The notes: generated by a model not told the origin, from the sequence alone. A stretch of 64,000 nucleotides of DNA from SLSG01 sp964477035 (GCA_964477035.1 CAYZCW010000003.1:62001-126000), one strand, 5' to 3'; positions 41,239 through 51,348 are shown, numbered from the stretch's first letter. A program made the numbers and translations.

Positions 41239-41928
41239 ATGAAAACAAATAGGTTTCTTCTGATCCTTGCCATGCTCCTGTGGCTGACCGCCAATCCGGT
41301 CCATGGCCAGGACGCGGACTGCCGGGTGGTTTTCCCGCCACTTACCGGAACCTATGAAGGGGAATGCCGCGGGGGACTGGCCCATGGATTTGGCAACGCA
41401 TGGGGAGAGGACCATTATGAGGGCCATTTTAAAAATGGCTTGCCCCATGGCCAGGGAACCTATACCTGGACCGACGGGAAGCGGTACGAAGGCCGCTGGC
41501 GCCGGGGCCGGATGCACGGGATCGGCCGGCTGACAGAGATCAGGGGTTCCGATACGGTCCAGGTGGAAGCGGTCTGGAAAAGAGGGGTGATGTTGTCGGA
41601 CAGGACCGAAGCCTCCGGGGGGTTTGTGGTGACCCGCTCCAGGGGGGTTGAATCCGTCAGGGCCCTGAAGATGGCTGCAGGATCGACCGTGGTGATTAAA
41701 ATCACCCGCTTTGGCATGCCCCTGAATTATTTTGACCTGGGTTACACGGGCAGCAGCGGGACCGCACGCCTGGACAAGCAGGAGATCCGCTTCGAGAACG
41801 TGGACTTTCCCTTCACGGCCCAGCTCAGATACCGGGTTCCCAATGTCATGAAAACCGGCAGCTGGCCCTGTGATGTAGCGATTACCATCACGGAACCCGG
41901 GCTGTGGACGGTGACCACCCAGCAGTAA
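41239..41928 (+). CDS. Secreted MORN-repeat protein, copy 2
   Basis: A 229-residue tandem paralogue of the preceding protein. Signal peptide 1-24 (PVHGQD), repeats YEGECRGGLAHGFG, YEGHFKNGLPHGQGTYTW and YEGRWRRGRMHGIGRL, and the same C-terminal domain with LGYTGSSGTARL and FENVDFPFTAQLRY. Gap to copy 1 is 72 bases with a weak hairpin and T-run (about 41169-41198). The S8 peptidase gene is convergent, 39 bases downstream. Confidence 0.8.
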   Translation: MKTNRFLLILAMLLWLTANPVHGQDADCRVVFPPLTGTYEGECRGGLAHGFGNAWGEDHYEGHFKNGLPHGQGTYTWTDGKRYEGRWRRGRMHGIGRLTEIRGSDTVQVEAVWKRGVMLSDRTEASGGFVVTRSRGVESVRALKMAAGSTVVIKITRFGMPLNYFDLGYTGSSGTARLDKQEIRFENVDFPFTAQLRYRVPNVMKTGSWPCDVAITITEPGLWTVTTQQ

Positions 41929-41967
41929 GCAGGGCGGCTGTTATCCCGGCCGGGGCCCCTGCGCCCC

Positions 41968-44900
41968 CTATTGGATCAGGATCCGGCTGGTCACCGGCTC
42001 GCCATCGACCACGATGCGGAGCAGGTACATGCCGGGCAGCAGGGAGGCGGTGCCGATGCGCTTTTGCGGGAGTTCATGTCCAGCAAAAGAATCCTTGAAC
42101 AAGACCCTTCCGTTGAGATCGACCAGTTCCAGCCTGATACTGGCCCCGGCGGGAACGCTGCCATCCAGAATGATGTGCTCGCGGGCAGGATTGGGGAAGA
42201 CGGTGATGGATTTCCCGCCATCCGGCACCACCTCGGTCACGTTGACCACCAGGGCCGGAGAGACCCGGTTGCAGGTGCGGTTGGAGATCATCACCTGGTA
42301 CTGTCCCGGCACCTCCCCCGTATTGGTGTATGACCTGGAGGTTGCGCCGGGGATGGGCTCCCCGTTCAGAAACCACTGGTACAAGGCTGCCGAGAAGGTG
42401 GAAGTGTACACATTCCCCTGCACATGGATGTTGGGCGACACCATGGGATTGTCCTGGATGTAAATGGTCTTGAATCCCAGGTGGGTGGAGACCCCATCCC
42501 CCACCTGCAGGCTCACATCGACATTGCCAATCTCCGTATAGGTGTAGAACGGGTTCTGCTGGGTGGATCCCGGCAGCTCCGGGTCGTTCCTGTCAAAAAT
42601 CCATTGCCATTCCGTGACATCCCCGGTGCTCTGGTCGTGGAAGAAGACCACGGCGTTTACGCAGGTGTACTGGGCCGAAAAATCGGCGAACAGGATGTCT
42701 TCACAATCTTGCTGGTACCACCCATCCGACGCCCCTTCAAGAAGGCTGTTGGACCCGGTGGAGAATATGGCCGTGCCCGTAACGGACACGTCCCGGATGT
42801 CCAGGTAGTCACTGCACGCCTTCCAGGAATTGGTGCTGTTGAGCCAGGCCGGCCCTTCCCCAAGGGCATGGATCCGGATGAATGCCTCCTCCGTCCCGAC
42901 GGCATCGAATGACAGGGCGATCTCCTGGGTGGTGCCTCCTTCGATGTGCATTTCGGATCCGGGGAGCAGTTCCAGGTGGTTGAACCACTGGTAATCAAAC
43001 ACCTGCACGGCGGCATGGTTGGCAAAGTGGCCGAAGGTGTTGTTGTCCCTGAGGACAAGCTCGCCTGCCCGGTTCTCAACCCGGTGGTAAATATGTCCCC
43101 CGCCGTCAAACAGGGCGGGTCCCTCTTCCGGCAGGGCCTCAAAGACAAACAGGGCCTCCTCCGCCTGAAGGGTCATGGCCACATCGTCAAGATCCACCTG
43201 CGCCAACCCCCTGATTTCGGAACCGGTCAGGTCCAACAATTTATTCCCGCCCTCCAGGGCGGTAATCCTTTTCGTCCGGACCTCCAGCCCGCTCAGGTCG
43301 ACCCGGCCGGCAGCCAGCTCGATGGCCTCCGCCTGCACATCCGACAAGGCCTTCCAGGAGCCCTCCTCATTGTCGAACCGCAGGGTGATGTTCCCGCCGA
43401 ATGCTTCCGTCAGCAGCACCACATTGTTTTTCCGGCTGCCCGTGAACACGATGGTCCCTCCATCCCCGGCCGCCAGGGTGGAGTCTGCCAGAAAAAGGGA
43501 AGTGGCCACCCCGAGCGAATGCCCGTTGAAGCCAAGGACGGCCTCATGATCGGGGGTTTCCCAGGTAAAGGAGTAGCAACCGGCGTCCTCTGTCAGTTCC
43601 ACCAGGTAGTTTTCCTCCCCCCCGTCGAAGGAGTGCCTGTTGAACACCACATGGTCCTCCGGTCCGGGAGTTCCTTCCACCGGCTCGCCCCCGCTGCTGA
43701 GCGACCAGTTCCCGGCATCCGACCATAAGCCGCTGTTCCCGACCCAGTAATAAGTATCCCTGCCGGGAATATCGCGGGTCTGCAGGCAGAGGGAGTATTC
43801 CTGCCGCCCGTTCTCCAGGCTGCCCTTGTGGGTGATGCGCAGGGTGTAGGTGCCCGGCAAGGGTTCGGCCACCAGGATCTTCTCCACATTGTCGCGGAAG
43901 TTGTCGGTCTGCACGGGCGGTGCCGCCGGTTGTTCGGGGTCCAGCTGCCAGGGCAGGTGTTCCTGGCCTTCGGGGTCGATGAGGCGCATGTCCAGATCGT
44001 TGACCAGCATGAGGTCCCTCGGGTTCATCGCGGGCTCCGGCGGGGTGCCGGCCGGGTCGGTCCAGGCGATGGTGGCCAGCACCGGGCCGCTGCCATCGGC
44101 CTGGAAGGTCATCTCGAAGGTTTCTCCGTCGAACAGGGTCTTCTCGCTGATGATCACGTCTGTCTGGTCGCGGTGCAGGATCATCCGGGCGGCCCGCTCC
44201 ACGTTCAGCAAGCCCCATCCGTGGCGGTAATCGGGTCCCTCGGTGGGCCCGGCCTGGTGTACCGTGTGGATCGCCAGGCTTTTCAGGGTGGCCGCCTTCA
44301 TCAACCGGCCGTCGTTCTGGGAGGCATACAGCTGCTGCAAGAGCAGCAGGGAGCCGGTCACGTTGGGAGAAGACATGCTCGTCCCGTTCTTGCTTGAATA
44401 GGAGTTGTCCAGGGAGGTGGAATAGATGCCGGCACCGGCCCCGACCAGGTCCGGCTTCACCCGGCCGTCATCCACTGGCCCCCAGCTGGAGAAGCCGGTC
44501 ACGCGGACGTCCCCGGGACCGGTATACCCTCCGGAAATCTTGGCCACGGCCCCGATGGCCAGCACGTTCTTGGCGACCCCTTCCGGCCCCACGGTATCAT
44601 AGGGGCCGTCCGGCGGGCGGGTGCCATCGCCCTCATCCGAGCGGTCGTTGCCCGCTGCCCACACGATGGTATAATAAGGGGCGCCGAAGGCAATATCATC
44701 CAGCCTGCGGCTGGTGTTGGTGTAGAAACCGAAGCGGTAGTCACGGGTGCTGTCCACATGGGCGTTCCACCGCCAGCTGCCGTTGTTGCGGCTCCACCCG
44801 AGAACGATCCCGTAGGAGTGGTTGCTGATGATCATGCCGTTGGCGGCGGCCCCGGCCATTTCCCCCAGGTCGCTGTTCCAGTCGTAGCCCAGCACCTCCC

Positions 44901-45423
44901 CTTCAAAGGCCATGCCCCTGGCGGAGGGGTCGATGCCGGCCGCCACGATGGTGCCCGTCACATGGGTGGCATGGTCGCTGTTGGTATTGGACCCATCCAT
45001 CATCCGGACACGGCCCTGGAACTCATCATGGGAGGTCTCAATGCGTCCCGAGTCCCACACCCCGGCCGCATAGCCTTTGCCCGTCAGAAAAAGCCTGAGG
45101 GACCCGCCCGGATGCATGCTGGCGGCCCCGGTGGTGACGGCCGCCCCGGCATTGCGCGTGCGGTAATATACCGGGAGTCCGTCCTCCGAAAAATACTGCA
45201 GCTCCATCACCGTACCGTCGTGAAACGCCTCCAGGGTGGGGATGCCCAGTCTGAGGGCCCGGTCGAAGGCGGCCTCCTGACGGGCTTTGGATTCGACCGA
45301 CCAGGCGGCGGCGCGCTCCATCAGGAATGTGGTGTCGGCAACAGGGGAAAAGGATCGCTGGGCATGAGCCGCAGGGGTGAACACGGGCCAGAAGGCGGCA
45401 AGAAACAGCAACAGAAACCTCAT
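41968..45423 (-). CDS. Secreted S8 (subtilisin/KP-43-like) peptidase with PKD and T9SS C-terminal domain
   Basis: A 1151-residue exported serine protease. Signal peptide 1-22 (ending AAHAQ), prodomain to about 100, catalytic domain about 110-400 with triad D124 (GVWDSGR), H151 (SDHATHV) and S349 (GTSMSSP), and the oxyanion asparagine in WAAGND. A beta-sandwich of the KP-43 type follows, with a G8-like beta-helical stretch (YYWVGNSGLWSD...), then a PKD-like domain (FADFSAQYTCVNAVVFFHD). The last 80 residues (VFPNPAREHIILDG... MYLLRIVVDGEPV) are a type A T9SS sorting domain, so it should be surface-displayed or released. Start at 45423 by the signal peptide. A paralogue lies at 57761-61294. Confidence 0.93.
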   Translation of the reverse strand: MRFLLLFLAAFWPVFTPAAHAQRSFSPVADTTFLMERAAAWSVESKARQEAAFDRALRLGIPTLEAFHDGTVMELQYFSEDGLPVYYRTRNAGAAVTTGAASMHPGGSLRLFLTGKGYAAGVWDSGRIETSHDEFQGRVRMMDGSNTNSDHATHVTGTIVAAGIDPSARGMAFEGEVLGYDWNSDLGEMAGAAANGMIISNHSYGIVLGWSRNNGSWRWNAHVDSTRDYRFGFYTNTSRRLDDIAFGAPYYTIVWAAGNDRSDEGDGTRPPDGPYDTVGPEGVAKNVLAIGAVAKISGGYTGPGDVRVTGFSSWGPVDDGRVKPDLVGAGAGIYSTSLDNSYSSKNGTSMSSPNVTGSLLLLQQLYASQNDGRLMKAATLKSLAIHTVHQAGPTEGPDYRHGWGLLNVERAARMILHRDQTDVIISEKTLFDGETFEMTFQADGSGPVLATIAWTDPAGTPPEPAMNPRDLMLVNDLDMRLIDPEGQEHLPWQLDPEQPAAPPVQTDNFRDNVEKILVAEPLPGTYTLRITHKGSLENGRQEYSLCLQTRDIPGRDTYYWVGNSGLWSDAGNWSLSSGGEPVEGTPGPEDHVVFNRHSFDGGEENYLVELTEDAGCYSFTWETPDHEAVLGFNGHSLGVATSLFLADSTLAAGDGGTIVFTGSRKNNVVLLTEAFGGNITLRFDNEEGSWKALSDVQAEAIELAAGRVDLSGLEVRTKRITALEGGNKLLDLTGSEIRGLAQVDLDDVAMTLQAEEALFVFEALPEEGPALFDGGGHIYHRVENRAGELVLRDNNTFGHFANHAAVQVFDYQWFNHLELLPGSEMHIEGGTTQEIALSFDAVGTEEAFIRIHALGEGPAWLNSTNSWKACSDYLDIRDVSVTGTAIFSTGSNSLLEGASDGWYQQDCEDILFADFSAQYTCVNAVVFFHDQSTGDVTEWQWIFDRNDPELPGSTQQNPFYTYTEIGNVDVSLQVGDGVSTHLGFKTIYIQDNPMVSPNIHVQGNVYTSTFSAALYQWFLNGEPIPGATSRSYTNTGEVPGQYQVMISNRTCNRVSPALVVNVTEVVPDGGKSITVFPNPAREHIILDGSVPAGASIRLELVDLNGRVLFKDSFAGHELPQKRIGTASLLPGMYLLRIVVDGEPVTSRILIQ

Positions 45424-45456
45424 GGAATAAATAGTTGAAATGTCAGAATGCTCCGG

Positions 45457-45464
45457 CAAAAATA
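45457..45464 (-). promoter_or_regulatory. -7 promoter element of the first S8 peptidase gene
   Basis: TATTTTTG on the minus strand, 33 bases before the start codon. A TTG lies 23 bases further upstream, slightly beyond usual spacing. Confidence 0.45.
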
Positions 45465-45512
45465 CCAAAAAAACCGGGGAAAGGTCCCAAAAAAAGACAG
45501 GGCGGGCCCGGC

Positions 45513-45553
45513 AAAAAAAAAAGAGAACCGTACCCCGGGGGTACGGCCCTCTT
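45513..45553 (-). terminator. Terminator of the susC-susD-lipoprotein operon
   Basis: A 14-base-pair stem with wobble pairs (45521-45534 with 45540-45553), CCGGG-type loop, followed on the minus strand by a long T-run. It lies 67 bases after the lipoprotein stop codon. Confidence 0.85.
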
Positions 45554-45620
45554 TAAAAATAAATCGGTTCACAAACCGGGACCGCCGGCCTGATGGCCAG
45601 GACGGGTCCGGCGCTGCCGC

Positions 45621-46598
45621 TTAGAAGCTGCGCAACACGCGCTGGTTGCGCGGGGCTCCGATGGAAGCAGGATCGATCATGTCCTTGGCGACCTTGGTCC
45701 ATACCACGTCGTCTGACCAAATCTCGAACGACAGGCCGGCATTGCCTCCCTCGGTGATGAGCAGGCCCATATAGTCCTGGAAATCCAGGTTGCCGTCCTC
45801 ATCGATCAGGGCAACGATGTATTCACCGTCCTCCATGGAGTCACCGGTTGCGCCATCATAACCACTGATCTTGCAGGGACCGTAACCGAAGCTGGCATAG
45901 TCCTGTCCGACCCTGATTTTAAAGGTCATCTCATCCAGGTCCACCTCGGCAAACACCATGGCGGCAGCCGGGGCACCCCAGCCTGCGGCAAAGTGGGAGA
46001 GCGGGAAGGCGACCTGATCCAGAATGCCTTCCACGGCGCGGGTTTCGATGGTGGCGCTGACGGCGTCACCCCAGGCGTCCGTACCGGAAGCGCTGTAAGT
46101 GCCGAGCACCAGGTTGAGCGGGTGCTCGTTGTCCACTACCGTCAGGCGGAAATTGCTCTCCGCGCCGATGCCATAGCCAGCGTCGTTGCCTGTGAGCTTG
46201 ATGTTCACCTGGCGGTTGGCGGTGAAGATGTCGTCATCGATGGAGCGGATGCGGATGCTCTGGTAGCCCATCCCGTTGGGGAAGCTCAGGGTCTTGCTGG
46301 TATTCAGCAGCTCGAAGGCCTCGCCTTCCACGGCCGGGTTGTCGATTCCTTCATGGTTGAACTCGAAGGTAACGTTCACCGGGCTGTTGTCCAGGGTCAC
46401 CAGCATCACGCGGATCTCGATCTCCTGTTCCACCGGCACCCCGTCTACCATGACTGCCTCGTTGAGCGAGCCCGAAGACCGCTCAAAGGCAATGAATGAA
46501 TCCTCGTTCTGGAAGAGCTCTGGCTCATTCTTCTCGCAGGAGGCGAAAAGAAACAGACCGAAGACCATGATTGTGAATATGCTTTTTATGTTTTTCAT
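45621..46598 (-). CDS. Lipoprotein with Calx-beta-like domain, third gene of a sus operon
   Basis: A 325-residue lipoprotein (signal ending GLFLFASC, cysteine at 21). Residues 30-140 have a Calx-beta-like pattern (IAFERSSGSLNEAV, VNVTFEFNHEG, RSIDDDIFTANRQVNIKLTGND). The second half begins LGTYSASGTDAWGD and is an unrecognised beta-rich domain. Lipoproteins in this position usually act as surface glycan- or peptide-binding proteins. It follows susD by 15 bases and ends the operon. Confidence 0.8.
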   Translation of the reverse strand: MKNIKSIFTIMVFGLFLFASCEKNEPELFQNEDSFIAFERSSGSLNEAVMVDGVPVEQEIEIRVMLVTLDNSPVNVTFEFNHEGIDNPAVEGEAFELLNTSKTLSFPNGMGYQSIRIRSIDDDIFTANRQVNIKLTGNDAGYGIGAESNFRLTVVDNEHPLNLVLGTYSASGTDAWGDAVSATIETRAVEGILDQVAFPLSHFAAGWGAPAAAMVFAEVDLDEMTFKIRVGQDYASFGYGPCKISGYDGATGDSMEDGEYIVALIDEDGNLDFQDYMGLLITEGGNAGLSFEIWSDDVVWTKVAKDMIDPASIGAPRNQRVLRSF

Positions 46599-46613
46599 GT
46601 GTCCAATGTTTTT

Positions 46614-48038
46614 TTAGTAACCTTCATTTTGCTGCATGTTCGGGTTGGCTTCCATTTCCGCAATGGGAATCGGCATGGCCCACAGGTGGCTGGGGAAGTC
46701 GATGTTGACATTCCCTACGATGCGGTTGTCCTCGTCCTCACGGATGAGGGAACGCTGGGTGCGGGCGTAGTCGAACAGGATGTGACCCTCGAAGCAAAGT
46801 TCCCTTCGGCGCTCATCGAACACGATGTCCATGTTCACGGAGGTGGCGGCATCCAGGCCCCGGCGGGTGCGGATGGCATTGTAGTCGTCCAGGGCATTGC
46901 CCGGGGCACCGTTCAGCCGGGCTTCGGCGCGAAGCAGGTACATTTCGGAGAGCCTCAGCACGGGAATGTTGTTCTGACGCTCGTTGCCTTCCTTGCCGGG
47001 GTATTTGCCGGGCCAGAAGTAGCCGGGATTCTGCGGGCCTTCCACGAACAGATCCTTCCTGACATCGCCTGCCTCGAACAGGTTCAACAGGTCGTTGGAG
47101 GCGCATACGTCCCCATAGGAGCCGGACGGGTTGTAGATGTAGCCGATTTCCTCCCAGGAGGGCCAGTTGCTGTTGCCGGTGCTGCCTGAGATCTCGAAAA
47201 TGATTTCGCTCTGGGCGTTCTGGCCCCAGACCGACCCGTAATTGCCGGCGGTATACAGGGTGTAACGACCGGAATCGATGATCTCGGTGGCATAGGTCGC
47301 GGCCTGGTTCCACTCACCCATGTAAAGGTGCACACGGGCCAGCAGGGCGGTGGCGGCATCCCTGGAGGCAAAGCCCTTCAGGTTGCCGGATCCCCCACGG
47401 TACTCGGCATTGTAGTCAGAGGAGAACTTTCCGCGGGCCTCGGTCAGGTCGGCCAGGATCTGCTGGTACACCTCCCGGGTCGTGTTCCTCTCGGGAGAGG
47501 CGATGCGGGTTTCCAGAACCACGGGGACACCCACGCCGTCGGGACGGTAGGTGAAGGGCTGCGCGAAGGTCCGCACCAGGTCGAAATGGGCCAGGGCACG
47601 GATGAAAAGGGCCTCGGCCACGATGTGATCCAGATGGGCCTGGTTTTCACCGGGACGAAGCTCAATTTCCTCAGCCGCATTGATGATGTTGCAGGCGCTG
47701 GTGATGGCGCGGTAGGCGCGGAACCAGAGGCCGCCCTGGGTGTTGGACGGGTCCTGGTACCAGTTGTAGTTGGTCTGGTAGCGTCCGGAAGACATCGGGC
47801 TGGCTTTGCCGTTGTTTCCTTTCAAATCGGAAATAATGGGAAAACCGGCACTGTACCAGGCGCTGTGGTAGAATTCGGCATAGATGCCGTTGATGGCAAG
47901 GGACATCCCTTCGATATCCGCAAGGATCAGCTCCCTTGAGTTTTCAAGCAATGGCTCGCGCGTCAGGTAATCATCACCGCAGGATGAAAAGCCCACAACA
48001 AGCGACACCACGACCAATAAATATTTTATTTTTTTCAT
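46614..48038 (-). CDS. SusD/RagB family surface lipoprotein
   Basis: A 474-residue SusD family protein (signal ending GFSSC, cysteine at 20). Helical TPR-like features are standard: RAYRAITSACNIINAAE, AEALFIRALAHFDLVRTFAQPF, ATALLARVHLYMGEWNQAA and the C-terminal LRLSEMYLLRAEARL and DERRRELCFEGHILFDYART. It would form the lid of the SusC barrel encoded 12 bases upstream. Substrate unknown. Confidence 0.95.
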   Translation of the reverse strand: MKKIKYLLVVVSLVVGFSSCGDDYLTREPLLENSRELILADIEGMSLAINGIYAEFYHSAWYSAGFPIISDLKGNNGKASPMSSGRYQTNYNWYQDPSNTQGGLWFRAYRAITSACNIINAAEEIELRPGENQAHLDHIVAEALFIRALAHFDLVRTFAQPFTYRPDGVGVPVVLETRIASPERNTTREVYQQILADLTEARGKFSSDYNAEYRGGSGNLKGFASRDAATALLARVHLYMGEWNQAATYATEIIDSGRYTLYTAGNYGSVWGQNAQSEIIFEISGSTGNSNWPSWEEIGYIYNPSGSYGDVCASNDLLNLFEAGDVRKDLFVEGPQNPGYFWPGKYPGKEGNERQNNIPVLRLSEMYLLRAEARLNGAPGNALDDYNAIRTRRGLDAATSVNMDIVFDERRRELCFEGHILFDYARTQRSLIREDEDNRIVGNVNIDFPSHLWAMPIPIAEMEANPNMQQNEGY

Positions 48039-48050
48039 GTCTGTTTCTTT

Positions 48051-51041
48051 TTAGATGCCTAATTCAACTCCGACGGAGAATGTCTTGGACTGGGGGAACA
48101 CGATGTAGTTGCCACCGGTTACGTCCCTCTCGGGATCCCAGTAGCTGACATCGTGCCAGGTGTAAAGGTTGACTGCGTTCAGGTAGATCCTGGCGTTGTC
48201 AAGGCCCACACGCTGGGTCAGGGCCCTGGGCAGCTGGTAGCTGAGCGTCAGGTCCTTCAGCCTCAGGTAGTCCCCTTTCTCGAGGAAACGTCCGGTCCCC
48301 CATTCGTTGGCACCTGAAGAGTTGTTGACCAGGGGCTTGGGGTTGGGGGCGATGTCGCCGACCTCTTTCCAGTAGTCCAGCAGGGAGGCATTCTGGTTGC
48401 TGCCCCAGTTGAAACCGTCGCTGCGGGTATAGCGGCTCTCCATGACGTATACATAGTGGCCGATCTTGAATTCAAAGAAGGTGGACAGGGTAAAACCGTT
48501 CCAGGAGATGTCCGTGCCGAGGCCGCCGAAGAAGTCGGGCTCGATCTTGCCGCGGAACACCCTGTCGGCGTTGGCGAAGCTCTGTGTGACGGCTCCATTG
48601 GCATCCCTGTAGATGGCCATCCCGTTCAGGGGGTTCACCCCGATGTAGTCATACACATAGTAGTCGGAAAAACCACCGCCCAGGCGGAACCTCCTCCAGA
48701 AACCGTCCCCGATTTCCTCTTCCCCGCCGAGGTCGGTCAGCTCGACCTGGTTGCGGGCGATGTTCCCGCGCACGGTCCACATGACCGGTCCCTGGGTCAG
48801 GATGTCATAGGAGGCGTTGGCCTCAATCCCCTGGTTGACCAGTTCCCCGATATTGATACGGAAGGAGGTGGCACCGGAAGTATGGGAGATCGGCATGTCG
48901 AGCAACATGTCGGAGGTGGTCCTGTGGTAGTACTCGATGCTACCCTGCAGTCTCCTGAACAGGGCGAAATCGAGGCCCACGTTGTAGGTGCTGTTCAGCT
49001 CCCACGACAGGCCGCGGTTCTCGATGCGGGTGGGGTTCATCCCCAGCACGGCGTTGTAGCTGGCCGAGCCGTAGGTCCCGTACTGGTCGTAGTTGCCGAT
49101 CCCGTCGTTGCCGTTGATCCCGTAGCTGGCACGCAGCTTCAGCATGTCGAAGGCCGGGATCTGGCGGATGAAGTTCTCGCGGTGGAGGTTCCAGCTACCG
49201 CCGACCGACCAGAAGGTGGCCCAGCGGTTGTCCACGCCGAATTTGGAGTTGCCGTCCTGGCGCACACTGGCGGTCAGGAAGTACTTGTTGTCGAAGTTGT
49301 AGTCGAAGATGCCGAAGAACGACATGAGGGAGTACTCGCTGAAACCGTAGTTCACCCTGGAAAGTTCCTGGGTCGTGTTGGACAGGTAGGGGATCCTCCA
49401 GCCCGTTTCGTAGCCGATCCCGTAATGGGTGGTCAGCTGGTGCAGGAAGGCTTCCTGTCCGACGAGCGCCCTGAAGTTGTGCAACTCACCAAAGGTCTTC
49501 ATGTAGTTGATGGTGTTGGTGGTGGTGTAGCGGTTCAGGCGGCGGTTGGAAGCCTGGACGGTACCCAGTTCGTTGGGGTCGGCCAGGGGGCTCCACCAGC
49601 GGCGGCCCTCGGAGCTCAGCAGTTCCATGGAGTTCTGGGTGCGGATGGTCAGCCCCTCCAGCGGGGTGATCTCCCCATATACGGAGCCCAGCATTTTATA
49701 GGCCTTGTCCCAGTCCTGGTCATGTTCGGCAGAAGCGAGGAAGTTGGTGTTGGAGTTGGAAGGAATCTGGAAATCATAGCTGCCGTCCTCCTTGTAAGGC
49801 AGGTGCCAGGGGAGGATGTTGATGGAGGCCCAGAAGGGGTTCACATAGTACATGGAGTTGTTCGGACGGTCCTCCATATAGGTATAGGTGGCGTTGATGT
49901 TGGTCCCGATGTTGATCAGGTTGCCGATCCGCTGGTCGAAGTTCGAGCGGAAGGAATAACGCTCCAGCCCGGTGGCGATCATGATCCCTTCCTGCTTCAT
50001 GTAGCCGCCGGAGGCATAATAGCTGGTGGCTTCGTTGGCCCCGCTCACGGAAAGTTCATAATCGCGGGTGTTGGCATCGCGGAAGGCGGCGCCCATCCAG
50101 TCGAAGGTCTGCACGTTGGCCGGCAGGGTCGGGTTGGCGTAGAAGCCGGGGCCGAACTTGGATTCCGGATAAGTGGCCGGATCCATGCCGGAGTTGATGA
50201 TGGCCTGGCGGTTGTAGCCGTAGATCTCTTCCGCGGTCATGAAGCGGAAGTCGTTGTCATTGGCTACCTGGGACATGCCTGAACGGTGACGGAAGTTCAG
50301 ACGGGCATCCCCGCGGGAACCGCGCTTGGTGGTGATCAGGATCACCCCGTTGGCGGCACGCGAGCCGTAAACCGAGGCGGCGGCGGCGTCCTTCAGCACG
50401 GTGATGGACTCGATGTCGCCGGGGTTGAGGCTGGCCATGATGTTCCCGGTCGAGGTAAAGTAGGAATAGTTACCGGAAGCCACCGGCACACCGTCCACCA
50501 CGTAGAGGGGTTCGTTGCTGGCGTTGATGGAGCTGAACCCGCGGATACGGACCTGGGAGGAAGCGCCCGGCTGGCCCGTGGTGCTCTGCATCTGCAGGCC
50601 GGCCACCTTGCCCTGGAGCAGCCTCTCGGGGCTGGATACCGGGGTGTTGCGCAGGTCTTCCTCGCGGAGGACCGACACGGCGCCGGTGGATGCCTCGCGC
50701 CGCTGGATCCCGTAGGCGACCACGACGAATTCGTCAAGGCCGACCATCTCCCGGGCCAGGGCCACGTTGATGACATTCCTGTTGTTTACCGGGATCTCCT
50801 GGGTGGTCATCCCCACGAAGGAGAAGACCAGTGTGGCGTTGGGGGCCACCGACAGTTCATACTGACCGGAAATGTCGGTCAGCGTTCCCTGGGTGGTTCC
50901 CTTGACCATCACCGTGACCCCGGGCAGGGTCGTGCCGTCACTTGCATCGGTGACGACACCTCTCACGCGAATATCCTGCCCCAATGCCTGCATGGCAAAC
51001 ACCGAGAGCAAGAACAATCCTACGAAAAATTTTCGTTTCAT
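48051..51041 (-). CDS. SusC/RagA family TonB-dependent receptor
   Basis: A 996-residue outer-membrane importer. Signal peptide 1-21 (ALGQD), carboxypeptidase-regulatory domain about 25-100 (VRGVVTDASDGTTLPGVTVM), TonB-box region LDEFVVVAYGIQRRE, plug with GKVAGLQMQS and RGFSSINASNEPLYVVDGVPV and the IESITVLKDAAAASVYGSRAANGVI signature, then a large barrel ending KTFSVGVELGI. First gene of a three-gene operon with susD and a Calx-beta lipoprotein. Confidence 0.96.
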   Translation of the reverse strand: MKRKFFVGLFLLSVFAMQALGQDIRVRGVVTDASDGTTLPGVTVMVKGTTQGTLTDISGQYELSVAPNATLVFSFVGMTTQEIPVNNRNVINVALAREMVGLDEFVVVAYGIQRREASTGAVSVLREEDLRNTPVSSPERLLQGKVAGLQMQSTTGQPGASSQVRIRGFSSINASNEPLYVVDGVPVASGNYSYFTSTGNIMASLNPGDIESITVLKDAAAASVYGSRAANGVILITTKRGSRGDARLNFRHRSGMSQVANDNDFRFMTAEEIYGYNRQAIINSGMDPATYPESKFGPGFYANPTLPANVQTFDWMGAAFRDANTRDYELSVSGANEATSYYASGGYMKQEGIMIATGLERYSFRSNFDQRIGNLINIGTNINATYTYMEDRPNNSMYYVNPFWASINILPWHLPYKEDGSYDFQIPSNSNTNFLASAEHDQDWDKAYKMLGSVYGEITPLEGLTIRTQNSMELLSSEGRRWWSPLADPNELGTVQASNRRLNRYTTTNTINYMKTFGELHNFRALVGQEAFLHQLTTHYGIGYETGWRIPYLSNTTQELSRVNYGFSEYSLMSFFGIFDYNFDNKYFLTASVRQDGNSKFGVDNRWATFWSVGGSWNLHRENFIRQIPAFDMLKLRASYGINGNDGIGNYDQYGTYGSASYNAVLGMNPTRIENRGLSWELNSTYNVGLDFALFRRLQGSIEYYHRTTSDMLLDMPISHTSGATSFRINIGELVNQGIEANASYDILTQGPVMWTVRGNIARNQVELTDLGGEEEIGDGFWRRFRLGGGFSDYYVYDYIGVNPLNGMAIYRDANGAVTQSFANADRVFRGKIEPDFFGGLGTDISWNGFTLSTFFEFKIGHYVYVMESRYTRSDGFNWGSNQNASLLDYWKEVGDIAPNPKPLVNNSSGANEWGTGRFLEKGDYLRLKDLTLSYQLPRALTQRVGLDNARIYLNAVNLYTWHDVSYWDPERDVTGGNYIVFPQSKTFSVGVELGI

Positions 51042-51113
51042 GTTGTTTGTTTTTGGTTAGATAATAGTGATTAGGTGGTCATTGAACGTTAAAAATTTGG
51101 AAAAATCCAACTC

Positions 51114-51140
51114 CAAATTTAACAAATATTGCCAAAAGTA
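51114..51140 (-). promoter_or_regulatory. Twin -7 elements upstream of susC
   Basis: TAAATTTG (51114-51121) and TACTTTTG (51133-51140) on the minus strand, 73-99 bases before the susC start. Which one is used, or whether both are, cannot be told; neither has a clean TTG at -33. Confidence 0.45.
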
Positions 51141-51306
51141 ACGAATGATCCCGAAAAAACAAAATATGGCCGGACGCCGGACCCGGGGAGCCTCCCCCCG
51201 AAAACAGCATCATCGGCCCATATGAAGGAAATCGGGCACAACGAAACCGGGATCATCGCCCACTAGAATAATTGCAGGATTCCGTTCGGTATCCTTATGG
51301 CCTGCC

Positions 51307-51348
51307 AAAAAAAGGGATCTTCTGCGGCACATAACCACAGAAGATCCC
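51307..51348 (-). terminator. Terminator of the second susC-susD operon
   Basis: Stem of 11 pairs (51314-51324 with 51338-51348) followed on the minus strand by seven T, 33 bases after the susD stop codon. Confidence 0.9.

Noticed and set aside
48456..50282. Open frame of 608 codons on the plus strand
   Set aside because: Antisense to a canonical susC gene; G/V/H-rich with no motif.
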